Assembly (NCBI GenBank): GCA_963920525.1
Contig: OY986439.1
Coordinates: 43,492,193-43,556,192, forward strand
Reading direction: 5' to 3'
From: Dichetophora obliterata
Taxonomy: Eukaryota > Arthropoda > Insecta > Diptera > Sciomyzidae
DNA: 64,000 nucleotides
The notes under the pieces are model-generated. The model saw nothing but the letters and a program-made list of their open reading frames with translations. It made no database searches and was not told the origin of the DNA. Of this stretch, positions 54,960-64,000 are shown in pieces (positions within the stretch are counted from its first letter, which is position 1; each line of letters opens with the position of its first letter). A program made the translations under genes and the position numbers.

Positions 54960-55500
54960 TCTTTTACCAACCGTAGAGAGATCGTAGCCTGTTCTCAACT
55001 TAGTTTTTTAAACGAAAGTCAGAAGTATTTTTAGATCCCTTTACGACAAAAACAATTTATGTTAGTTTAGTAAGATCTCAACTTGAATACTCGAGTATTG
55101 TGTGGGACCCATGTTACAAATGTGGGATTAGTCGTATTTAACACATTCAAAGAAGGTTCACTACATTCGCTCTACGCCATAGATTTTTTTTTTTTTGAGA
55201 ATATGCCATCTTATGATGCGCGCTGCAAATTTTAGGCATACAAAAATTGTCGCAAAGAATTCAAGCACAGCGTTTTATATATCAAACGCATTTTTAATAG
55301 CAGCATAGATTGTCCGGAATTATTTGAGTTAATTCCGTTCTATGCTCCGATTCGACCATTGAAGGAGAGTTCTTTGTTCTGCGTCCATTTCATAGAACAA
55401 GCTATGGCATGAATGAGCCAATATCTAGATCTTTAGTTAATTGTAACTTAATTGCTTATAATATTGATTTTTTAAAAGGAATCAATTAAAAGGTATTTAA
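54960..55500 (+). mobile_element. CR1-like LINE fragment, RT C-terminal part
   Basis: The + strand reads, across shifts, CSQLSFLNESQK, VRSQLEYSSIVWDP, HIQRRFTTFALRH, MPSYDARCKF and NSSIDCPELFELIPFYAP. These are the thumb and C-terminal blocks (..SVLEYCSIIWDP.., ..RVQRRF..FA.., MPSYEVRC..) also seen at 1820-2533 and 26422-27198. The copy is 5'-truncated and dead. Confidence 0.8.
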
Positions 55501-57699
55501 AAGGAATATTTTTAAAATGTTAAACTAATTTTCGCTCTTTTTATATTATAATAATGTAAGATATCACTTCTTATTGGTGAAATTATGAAATAGTTTGTGT
55601 AACAAAAGTGTAACATAATTTTGGTAGCGATTTCGAGCAGCGGACACATAATAACACTAAGTAATTTTGTATGAAAACATGTCGTATGTAACATTTTGCT
55701 ACTACATACGACACTTAGTTTCACAAAAAATGGCTCTGAATCTTGGAAGAACTGTAGATATCGAAAAACTGTCGTCAATGTCAGAGAACATTCGAAACAT
55801 AAGAAACCCATTCTAACTCAAAACCGATAAAATATCACACACGACACATGAGTAACATAATATTTATGTGTTATGAAAGATAATTACAGTCTTTAATTTT
55901 TGCAACATCTCCTTCAATTTTTTTAATTCCATTTATCTCAAATAAGATTTAGTCTATTAAATTTATAATTTGTAAGCCTTTTGCTGTTCTTGCTTTATAT
56001 GAATATAATGGAAAAAAAATCAGGTAAATAAAAGTGGTAATTTTTTATATATTTAAACCTTTAAGTTATATCGCTATAATTCCTAATTAAATTAAAATTT
56101 TTAATATTTGCTTAATAAGAGTTTTAAATAATAACCTGATCGTAAGAGGAATTCATGAAAACACACCATATTTTAATAGCGATTTCACATGCAAACTGTA
56201 AAATTTACAAAATGTAAATATTTTACGAACATCTATCTACGTTAATATATTCACAAAATAGACAAAAAAAATGAAAATAAATTGCAAAATTCGTTATTAA
56301 AATATTTTAAATATTTTTTTTAACGGAAACAATTAATTTTAATATTGAAATATTGCACAAACACACAACATTATAACGCATGAACGTGTTTTATGGTTAG
56401 TACGTGCAGCATAGAAACATTTAATTAGAAATCATCGGAATAAAATTAACACGATTTATATTGATTTCAATTTAATTACAATGCAAGTAATTTGTGGGTC
56501 TGCAATAAATTAAAGTTGTTAAAGGAGAAAATGCTGGGAAATCGGATGTTATTAAAGTTTACTTTAAAATACATAATGAAAATATTTTTTTGCCTTAAAA
56601 TTTTGGTAAAACAACATAAAATATTCATAAATGCAAAACAACATGTTAAATTTATTCTCATTACTTATATTGTTCAACTTCTGAGAAGCATGAGAAGTGA
56701 CCTTAATTAAGGATTATAAAAAAATCAAGCCAAATAACCTGCGAGTGTAGTTAAACAAAACATAAAGATATTAAATGAAACTGAAGCAGATGTGTCGAAT
56801 ATGTTTAGTGCTAGAGTTACAGAATTCTAAAAAAAAATCATACAAACTCTGGCCTTGATGTTGAAAAATCACCCAATTAACCTGCTCATGCAATGGCTAC
56901 GCATGAAATGTGAAATGTGTGTTAATGTAATACTTAGACAAGCATAATTTTTTTAAGTGGTTTGCAAAAAAAAAAAAACCAAAAATACAAAAGCGACATT
57001 GGTCAAATTTATAACAAAATTTTAGGCAGCGTAAGTGTCGTAGCTGTGTGTGTCTAGGTGTTGTGTGTGGAAAGCATACAAATGCAATAAATAGCGTGTA
57101 AGAACACAATTTGTTAACTGTCGTTGATGACGACAACTTCCGGCCTTTCAAACAGCTTTTAACAATGCCAACACGTTTAACATACAAACACCAGAAAATA
57201 ATCCAATTAAAAGCGGAAATTATAGAGAAAAAGATTTTTACGACCACTGCGCACTGTGGTTGAATAAAATCAAAAAGAGCACACACATTCGTAAAATCTT
57301 ATGTTAATTATTTGAATTTTTACATTGTAGTAATGTCTGGAAAGCATGTTTTATAGGTATTACAATGTTTGCACAATTAAAAAAGAATTAATTTATTTTA
57401 TTTTTGAAAAACATGCATTTTTATTTTTTTAGAATATAAGAAATTATAAATAGGCAAACCTAGCTTAAAAATCTTGTGTAACCAAATATTTTTAGTGTAT
57501 TTTAACGCAAACGTTTCAGAAAAGAATGAGCTTATTTTGGGGGCTTTGACCTTTGATTTATAAAAAACAATCAGTTTCTTGCAAGAAATATAGGTGCAAC
57601 TTACACTTTCCAAGGCATGCGCGAAAAATATTAAAAATTTACTGGTTTGGGCTACAAAGGTAATGAACCATTCGTAATTTGAGCCCAATCGTTAAAGGC
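55501..57699. other. AT-rich noncoding stretch
   Basis: No gene, paired repeat or element end was recognised. Open frames in this region are Phe/Ile/Lys-rich without motifs. Confidence 0.35.
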
Positions 57700-57701
57700 T
57701 A

Positions 57702-58564
57702 CACTCTAACAAAAATTCACGAGAATTAACTACAATAATTGCTGGCACTGGTTGCCAACATTTATTGTCGTTAGAAAAATCCCATAGAGCAAAATTATAA
57801 ATATTTTTCGTTAAAAATGCATAAATCCTCTCACCTACAATTATTTCTTTCGCTCTCTTGTAAAAACTCTCTTCTAAAATTATTTCTTTCAATCTTGTCT
57901 GCGCTTGTAGGAAAAATCTAGAAATGCGTGAAGTCTCTCAAGTATGTTTTGAACATGGCAACAACAACAACTCTGCATAGAGTCAATGACTCCGCAGAAG
58001 GCGCTACTCTTTCCTACTTCAGTAGGCTTGAGTAATTAAGCTGTGACCAATCTACTGTTTAAGTTGTATATAATTTGGCACTTGTTCGAATAAACTCTTT
58101 GAAATCATATGACGTTAAAGCAGAGGTTTTTATTTAAGGACAAACGTAAAAGCCGCTGCTGGAGCGTTTTTAGGACTATCTGAGCGAGAACACGCTGAAA
58201 TAGTGTGAAAAGTAGGGAAAACATACATATTTTAAGACTCTCTGAGCAAAAAAATGCTGAAATAACGAGAAAAGTAGAAAAAATAAATATTTTAGAATTC
58301 TCTGAGCTAAAACACGCTGGAATAGCGTGAAAAGTAGAAAATATATATATTTTAGGGCTCTCTGAGCGAACATGCGCTAAAATAGCGTGAAAAATAGAGA
58401 GATATACATATTTTAAGACTCTCTGAGCGAAAACACGCTCAAGAGTAAATATACATATTTTGGAAAAAGACGCTGATTTTCAGACAAAATTGAAAAAACT
58501 CACTGCAATGTCGTGAAATTTCACAACATTTATTGTAGAGATTTTTCAATCAGTTTTTAGAGTG
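57702..58564. mobile_element. CACTCTAA element, copy 2, with internal tandem repeats
   Basis: CACTCTAACAAAAATTCACG follows TA (57700-57701). The inverted right end, CACTCTAAAAACTGATTG, precedes TA (58565-58566). Inverted sequence includes CTACAATAA(T/A)TG(C/T)TG near both ends. The left half holds the GGCAACAACAA..AGAGTCAATGACT block shared with 52.97 kb; the right half holds a tandem array. No coding region. The TA target suggests a Tc1/mariner-related non-autonomous element. Confidence 0.85.
58168..58470. repeat. Five tandem units of about 60 bp
   Basis: Units begin with TTTTAAGACTCTCTGAGCGA (variants) at about 58168, 58230, 58290, 58350 and 58410. Each carries ACACGCTGAAATAGCGTGAA, a small palindrome around CACGCT..AGCGTG. 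The other copy of the element (39626 on) has a single unit, so the array expanded in this copy or collapsed in the other. Confidence 0.92.
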
Positions 58565-58566
58565 TA

Positions 58567-60035
58567 TGTATGTAATTAATGCGAACAATATAAAAAGACC
58601 AAAAAATTCAAGCTATTGACATACAATACTAATTGAATAAAAAAACAAAAAGTATTGTTAGATGGGTCACGCCTGCTTAACACGCTCTATTTACTTAAAC
58701 AGCATAATGAAATTAAAATATCTTAGCCAATATGTAAGTAAAGTGACTCAAATAGCTCTTTATAATATTTTTAAAATTAAAAAAAAATAATTTCTGCAAC
58801 GCCCACAAGCAACTTCTACAATATTAAAAAACGCATAATAAAAATAAACGTCTGAATTAATTTGAACAAAAAAAAATAATAAAGATTTTATTTTATATTG
58901 GGATGAGTATAAACAATATAAAATTTAACTTACCTTAACACGGTGCTATGAGATTTTTCACAATACTATACTATCATAATAAACTTTTTCATCATTTATC
59001 CTTTATTGCAGGGGTGGGCATGAGTGAGGCCATAGCCGTAGTAAGATTATCAAAACCTTTCAAAACAACTAAAGAAAAATTTTAATAAAGGTATTATGAT
59101 TAAAAAAAAAATCAAAATTAATTTTAATTATATACATACGTAACACACAGATAACAAAAACAAATTAGTCATTTAAAGTTTTTAAGCAAAACGAAAATGA
59201 GATTTAAAACAAATCTTTGGTCAATATTTTAAAATTTTGTTCTACATTTTTTGAAGCCGTTTGAAACAACAACAACAACAACAACTAGAAACACTACAAT
59301 TCGAACAGCTGACTTTGGTATCTACCTCATCTTTTGACAGAATTCTTTTTAATTTAAGCTTACCAATCTGGGCTGAGACATGGAAGAAATGTACCTCAGT
59401 AAAATATTTATATATGCACACATATTTCTTATTTTTTCTCCGTGGTTTATAATAGTACATTTTTTTGAGTTTGCCAAAATTTTTGTTAATAGATGAAGTT
59501 TATTAGTTGAATAGAGAATTCTGCTTTTCTCCGTATTCGTAGTACCGTTAATCGGAAATACTGGGTGTATTTCTTTATTCATTCCGGATAAAGAAGAGAA
59601 CGAATAGAATAGATTGTTGTTTATCCAGAACAGAATGAATAAAGAAACAGTATTGGAAAAGAAAGAACATTTTTTTTTTGTTAAAATCAGAAACATATTT
59701 TTCGTATTTAATTAAAGACAACAAAAACACCAGAAAAAATTTAAAAAATAAAAATGCAACAAAGCAATCTAAAACATTTGAACTAAAAAATTTTTCCATT
59801 TTTATTTAGCGACATTTTACTTCAAACAATCGAATATAACCTCACTCACAAGGAATATTCTTTTTATTCTACCTTAGCTGATAGTATAAAAAGAACGCGT
59901 TTGGAATATTCCGTAAGAATAAAGAAATACAAAAAGAATATTCCGGATAATCAAAACTGAATAAAGAAACAAAAGCAGTCATTCCGAACGTCTGGAATGA
60001 ATAAAGAAATACAGCCACTGTGTAATCTCACGTGT
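58567..60035. other. AT-rich noncoding stretch
   Basis: A CAGGGGTGGGCA word at 59010 looks like a hAT end, but no partner was found. A CAA microsatellite lies at 59266-59285. Nothing else was recognised. Confidence 0.35.
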
Positions 60036-61256
60036 GCAATAGAAAATATTTATATGTGCACAATTGCTTTTTTTGCGTGTTTTAACTGCTAAAACGCAAA
60101 AATTACAAAATTTTGTTTATAACCTTAGTAAGAAAAACTATAAACATAACGGTAATACACTTTTGGAACAAAATATGAGCACATTTTAGAGTTATTTCAT
60201 TTTTCAAATAAAAATGCCATGTGGAACCACTTTATCTGAAGAAGATCGTTAAAATCGACTTCAATAAAAGGCTTAAATGTAGCCGGTATAAAAGTAGATG
60301 CTATAGCTGCTAGGATAAATCGTCACCGAAACACCATAACAAATTTTTTAAAAGACTCTGACAACTATGTTATAATCAAGCGCAGTGAAAGAAAATCCGT
60401 GATTGGCCAACGGCTTAAAAGACGAATTCGACGTCTTGCTGTGGAGAAAGGGATGAGTTGTGGTGAAATTGCTGCGCAATTGAATCTTCGGGTTACCAAA
60501 AGCAGAATCTAGCAAATTTTGAATGAAAATTCTAACGTCAGTTATGAATCACCCTTCTCTTAACCCAGACTTCTACCATGACACATTTCGGCCAGTCTTG
60601 CATATGCTGAAAAATAGAAATTATTTGAGAAAGAATTTGGAAATGTTATATTAAACGATGATAAAAAAGGTTCAACGTTGACGGGCCCGACGGTTGCCAG
60701 TAATACCGGCATAATTGGCGATAGCCACGACAAATTAGGTTTCAGATACTTTGAAAGTCTCCCCTGTATTTGATTTCGTGCAAATCGAATGCACAAATGT
60801 ATATCGAGTTATTAGGTGATGTGTTTATTGAGTTCACATGCTATATATATACCAGGATAACTGGACTGCAGGACAGCAGGACAACGCACCAACAAATTCT
60901 TCCAGAACCACAAATGACTATCAATAAATCTGAAATATACCCGTACTTTTGTGATCTGCTATTAGCCATGACTTGAATCCTATCGAAAACCTGTCGGGCA
61001 TTCTTTCGGCCCAAGTTTATAGAAACGGGCGCCAGTTCGAGTCGATGAAGCATCTGAAAAAAGGTTTTTAAGAAGAATGGCAGAAAATCGATCGATGGCT
61101 CCATCCTCAGATCGCTGATGTACTTCATGCTTTTCACGTTTAACCAAGTCATATGTAAGAAAGAAAGACATATTCTTTCATAAAATCTATATATTTTTCT
61201 ATTTTTTCCATAAAATCAATAAAAATAGGTTTTGCACATATTAATATTTTCTATGA
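60036..61256 (+). mobile_element. Tc3-like Tc1/mariner element
   Basis: TGCAATAGAAAATATTTATA, TGTGCACA (about 60036) is matched in inverted orientation near 61229-61256 (TTTTGCACATATTAATATTT, TCTATG). A second similar inverted copy lies near 61336-61365 and could be the true end. The interior encodes a broken Tc3-like transposase. The outer TA is not resolved. Confidence 0.6.
60214..61142 (+). pseudogene. Tc3-like transposase, broken
   Basis: The first codons read MPCGTTLSEEDR, the characteristic start of Tc3-like transposases. In other frames follow NxFKRL/SDNYVIIKRSERKS, GQRLKRRIRRLAVEKGMSCG and EIAAQLNLRVTKS (the paired helix-turn-helix). Then come HFGQSCICxK.., NAQMYIELLGDVFIEF (about 60785), DNAP-like text and SARSHDLNPIENLSGILSAQ (about 60955-61015), where N-P-I-E-N carries the last catalytic glutamate. 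FESMKHLKK and WQKIDRWLHPQIADVLHA close it. Many frame changes show an old copy. Confidence 0.8.
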
Positions 61257-61459
61257 ACTTTTTAAAAACATTATCATTTTTTTAATATTAAATTTTTTAA
61301 TATTTAACAATAAGTTTTTTAATAAGCTATATCTTGTTTTGCACATAAGTCCTTAATACTATTGCAATAAAAAAGTAATATAAAAACAAATGAAGTTATG
61401 TTTGCTTAGAATTGCATTTGAATTATTTTACTAGAAAGAGAACGTCTTGGAAAGGAAAC
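61257..61459. other. AT-rich noncoding stretch
   Basis: This may contain the true right end of the Tc3-like element (a second TIR-like copy at about 61336-61365). No coding signal. Confidence 0.35.
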
Positions 61460-61920
61460 AAAAAAGTAAAAAAAAAAATTTTTAAATAAGTTTTTTTATA
61501 AAACAAAATGTAAAATTAAAAGAAAAATAAATTTAACAGACATTTATAGTAGGTATATTAAAGATTCATAAGAGCCCCTCTCTTGGTTACTCATCATCAT
61601 AATAAAATCATACTCCAATAATAGGCACTGATATTGTCTATTAAGCCCTTTATAACGGATCGCGGACATCGTTGCCTCAAGTTTTTTTAAATTTAAATGT
61701 ATTTTATATTTTGATAATTCCTAAATTCCTCATCCCTAGAACTTACTTATTGGAGTGCTTATAATGATGATGAGTAACCAAGAGAGGGGTTCTTCTGTAT
61801 CTATAATATACCTACTATATACATATATAACAAATGTCAATTAATTTTTTATTTTAGTTCACGTTTTGTTTTAAATAAAAGCTTATTTTTAACATTTTTT
61901 TACTTTACTTTTTAGTCTTA
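61460..61920. mobile_element. Foldback element with about 160-bp arms
   Basis: The best arm, TAGTAGGTATATTAAAGATT to AGAGCCCCTCTCTTGGTTAC, TCATCATCATAAT (61550-61618), pairs with 61748-61820. Outward, GACATTT and the AT-rich text back to about 61460 pair loosely with text to about 61920. The central loop is about 130 bp. The structure is a near-palindrome with no coding region. Confidence 0.75.
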
Positions 61921-62152
61921 AAAGTTTATTATTAGCATCTTTTATTTTCAAAACCTTACGTTTTTGTATTTGTGGGCGGTAAAAGCGGGTTTGGCCAAAT
62001 TTTTTCCCAAACCCCATCCTCTACTTGAAGGAAATTTACTGAAAATTTCAAAATTTCAGCTGAATCAGCGTAGTAGTTTTGGAGATATCGCATTTTTATT
62101 GATTTTTAGGTGGAAAAAGGGGTGTGGCATTTTATCATTCTATTGCATTGTC
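61921..62152. other. Sequence split by SINE copy 3
   Basis: The text here (GTGGGCGGTAAAAGCGGGTT, TTGGAGATATCGCATTTTTA) continues after the SINE at 62540 (ATGTAAGTTAAATTTCAGC, GAACGAAGCAAGTTTAATAA). It resembles 3' parts of dispersed fly repeats, with no coding region I recognise. Confidence 0.4.
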
Positions 62153-62162
62153 ACCTGACTTA

Positions 62163-62165
<3 letters not shown>

Positions 62166-62196
<31 letters not shown>

Positions 62197-62526
62197 AACT
62201 GGCCATTTCAGCCCTTGGAAGGACTTTGACCTAGCTTCTATTGATCAATTGTGTTGTGCGTGTTATTAAATGTTTGATCACAAATGATCGAGAACTGGAC
62301 CTACGTGTTTTATGCCGACTCCGAACGGCTTATGTTCTCAAGAAGCTTTACATGGCAATTTATACTCTCTGAGGTTTGCCATTGTCTGCAGAGAGGTGAC
62401 GACCGAACAGAAAAATTAATTCAATTGAAAAAACTTTTCTGTCTGAGCTGGAATTGAACCCGGGCTACCGCGGTTCTTTAGCTTAGGGGCCACGCACTCT
62501 ACCCACTAGGCTACGGCCGTCACCTG
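62166..62526 (-). mobile_element. tRNA-derived SINE, copy 3, complete, - strand
   Basis: On the - strand it reads a tRNA-like head with box A (TAGCCTAGTGG), then ACCGCGGTAGCCCGGGTTCA (box B) and the same body as copy 1 (GAGAGTATAAATTGCCATGT, AAAGCTTCTTGAGAACATAA, GCCGTTCGGAGTCGGCATAA, TCCTTCCAAGGGCTGAAATG). It ends GCCAGTTTATT plus a run of about 30 Ts. ACCTGACTTACTT flanks it (62153-62165 and 62527-62539). The T-rich 3' tail contrasts with the ATT repeats of copy 1. Confidence 0.93.
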
Positions 62527-62539
62527 ACCTGACTTACTT

Positions 62540-63285
62540 ATGTAAGTTAAATTTCAGCTTAATCGTATAGCAACAAGAGTTCGTAAAATACTTTGCAAAT
62601 TTTGATGGACATACGAACGAAGCAAGTTTAATAAAAGCTTATAAAAACAGGGTACACTTTATCAAATTTTTCATCAAATCATTGGTGAAACAACGATAGA
62701 ACAACATGCAATTCCATGGAATTTGAATTTAAAGAACAAAGCAGTAGTTCATTGCTGTAACTATTACGACAAATAGTCACTTTTTTCTGACGTCACAGTT
62801 TTTCATTTCAAAAAACTCACTTTTGCAGAAATTTGTGTTTCTGTAACTGATAAGTGAATAAATAGTGGTCCGTGATGAAAAATGTACACAAGCAATAGGG
62901 AACACATGCAAGTAAAACGTATGGAGGAACACTTTGTGTACAACTATATCTGTGCTGCTTTCAGAAATTTATAAACTAAAAACTCAAAAAAAACACATTG
63001 TGCTTTATTTGTAATGCTTGTTTTTTAGTTTGGCCTTAAAACCATGGTAATCCGCATAGTTCACGAAATATCTTTTATTTTTCAAAATAATTTTATGGTG
63101 AAATGTGTCCTTTACAAATCTGCGTTTTAGGACAAAATATTCTAAAGCAAAGTTACATTATTGTAAAGACCTTATATTTTTGGTTAGAGATTACCCGAGT
63201 CCTTCTTCTTTAAATTTTTTTCAGCTGCTAACATTCCAGGTGGTCTAGCAAAACAACTCACAATAAGCAAATATTTTCCTCACTA
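62540..63285. other. Noncoding stretch
   Basis: No gene or paired repeat was recognised apart from the continuation of the repeat split by the SINE. Confidence 0.35.
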
Positions 63286-64000
63286 CCCTGTAGGAAAATC
63301 AACTAACTTAAAAGTAGTTGAAAACAACTAGTTGAAATTCTGACTTTTTTCCATAAAACGCACTAACATATTTTGTATGGTGATGTCCGCTAAATTAGTC
63401 AATTGACTTTCGTCTGCATATGTTTTCCACTACTTGTTAAATAAGTTAATTTTAAATTATTTTTTTTTTGTTATTTTAAAATAAGTCAGTTCAAAACTAG
63501 TTAATATTCCACTTATTGAAGATGAATTTCAAAGCATAAAAATTTTAAATTTCTATACATCAAGGAGATCATTTATTTTATTGTTTTGAAAAAAAAAATA
63601 ATTTTATACTTGTTAAATTAGCTAAATTTTAATTATTTTTTTAGTTAACTTAAAATAAATCAACTGAAAACTGCATATATTTTCAACTACTTGTTAACTT
63701 AGTTAAATTTAAATTATTTTTTTTTTTTGTTACTTTAAAATAAGTCAGTTCAAAACTAGTTAATATTCCACTTACTGAAGATGAATTTCAAGGCATAAAA
63801 ATTTTAAATTTCTATACATCAAGGAGATCATTTATTTTATCGTTTTGAAAAAAAAAAATACATAATTTTATATTAGTGAAAGCCTAAAGTTAATATTATT
63901 TGATGAAATAGCATGGTTAAATATATATTAAATTGTAATCTAATAAATATTTGCAAAAAAATTGTCAAAATCAGAGTAGTTTCCGCCTTAATATAATTCA
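63286..64000 (+). repeat. Dispersed repeat B, copy 2, with an internal duplication
   Basis: It matches the flanks of the interrupted copy at 37490-39390 and runs past the window end. A stretch of about 140 bp from TTTTAAAATAAGTCAGTTCA to TTTATTTTATTGTTTTG occurs twice (about 63472-63590 and 63733-63850) with only a handful of differences. This points to a recent tandem duplication of about 260 bp. Confidence 0.8.

Noticed and set aside
59010..59030. hAT end CAGGGGTGGGCA
   Set aside because: No inverted partner or matching octamer could be found, and the word is short.
1..64000. CRISPR arrays, bacterial operons, riboswitches or a novel defence system
   Set aside because: Sequence style, introns and transposons are eukaryotic; no evenly spaced direct repeats with unique spacers are present. 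The tandem arrays at 16.6 and 58.2 kb have no spacers.

Overview
The window looks like a repeat-rich piece of an insect genome, most likely a higher (cyclorrhaphan) fly; the species cannot be named from this sequence. The evidence is an AT-rich background with CAA/TTG microsatellites, one coding exon with a fly-type start context (GCCAACATG) and GTGAGC donor, non-LTR retrotransposons that look like the LOA and CR1 clades, a rosa-like (DD41D) mariner, and hAT, Harbinger, THAP and Tc3-like elements. No bacterial operon, CRISPR array, rRNA gene or functional tRNA gene is visible.

Host genes: only two stretches look like host exons, both on the + strand. A first coding exon (24944-25015) follows a CAA-rich leader and ends in a splice donor. 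A terminal coding exon (49234-49356) has a branch-point-like CTAAT and AG acceptor upstream and polyadenylation signals downstream. Their reading phases do not fit as direct neighbours. They are either two genes or one gene with unseen exons between them.

0.6-14.5 kb: the dispersed pieces of LOA-type LINE coding sequence on the - strand lie in correct protein order and join across exact insertion sites. They are best read as one old LINE of about 4 kb, opened to 14 kb by four insertions: an inverted-repeat DNA element holding a CR1 LINE (1.3-4.5 kb); a hAT with TSD ATACAGAT holding a second hAT with TSD TTCATAAG and a MITE (4.8-8.0 kb); a Tc1/mariner-superfamily element (8.5-9.7 kb); and a hAT with TSD GGTAAGAC (11.8-14.2 kb). 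The last contains a MITE inside a MITE, each with an 8-bp TSD, and a rosa-like mariner with a 268-codon ORF.

15.9-24 kb: a GC-richer block with five 140-145 bp tandem units, a THAP-domain transposon, a degenerate direct duplication and a possible hAT. 25.5-30.3 kb: a CR1-like LINE on the - strand, with ORF1 end, endonuclease and RT, interrupted by a tRNA-derived SINE with a perfect 14-bp TSD. 30.9-34.7 kb: a CAGTG-ended inverted-repeat element, then a 1.87 kb transposon with about 172-bp terminal repeats, CACGG ends and a 4-bp TSD; a relative of its protein lies at 3.4-4.1 kb. 35.0-40.9 kb: a second CR1-like LINE (+), whose RT is split at a TA by an element that itself contains a repeat, containing another TIR element, containing a second SINE copy. 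42.5-43.8 kb: a Harbinger element with a Myb/SANT-like accessory gene.

44-64 kb: MITEs and foldbacks, an orphan hAT end, a CR1 fragment, a second CACTCTAA element with about 60-bp tandem repeats, a Tc3-like pseudogene, a third SINE copy and a second copy of the repeat seen at 37.5-39.4 kb. The genes here do not cooperate as a pathway. The organising principle is layered transposon insertion, whose order can be read from the target-site duplications.
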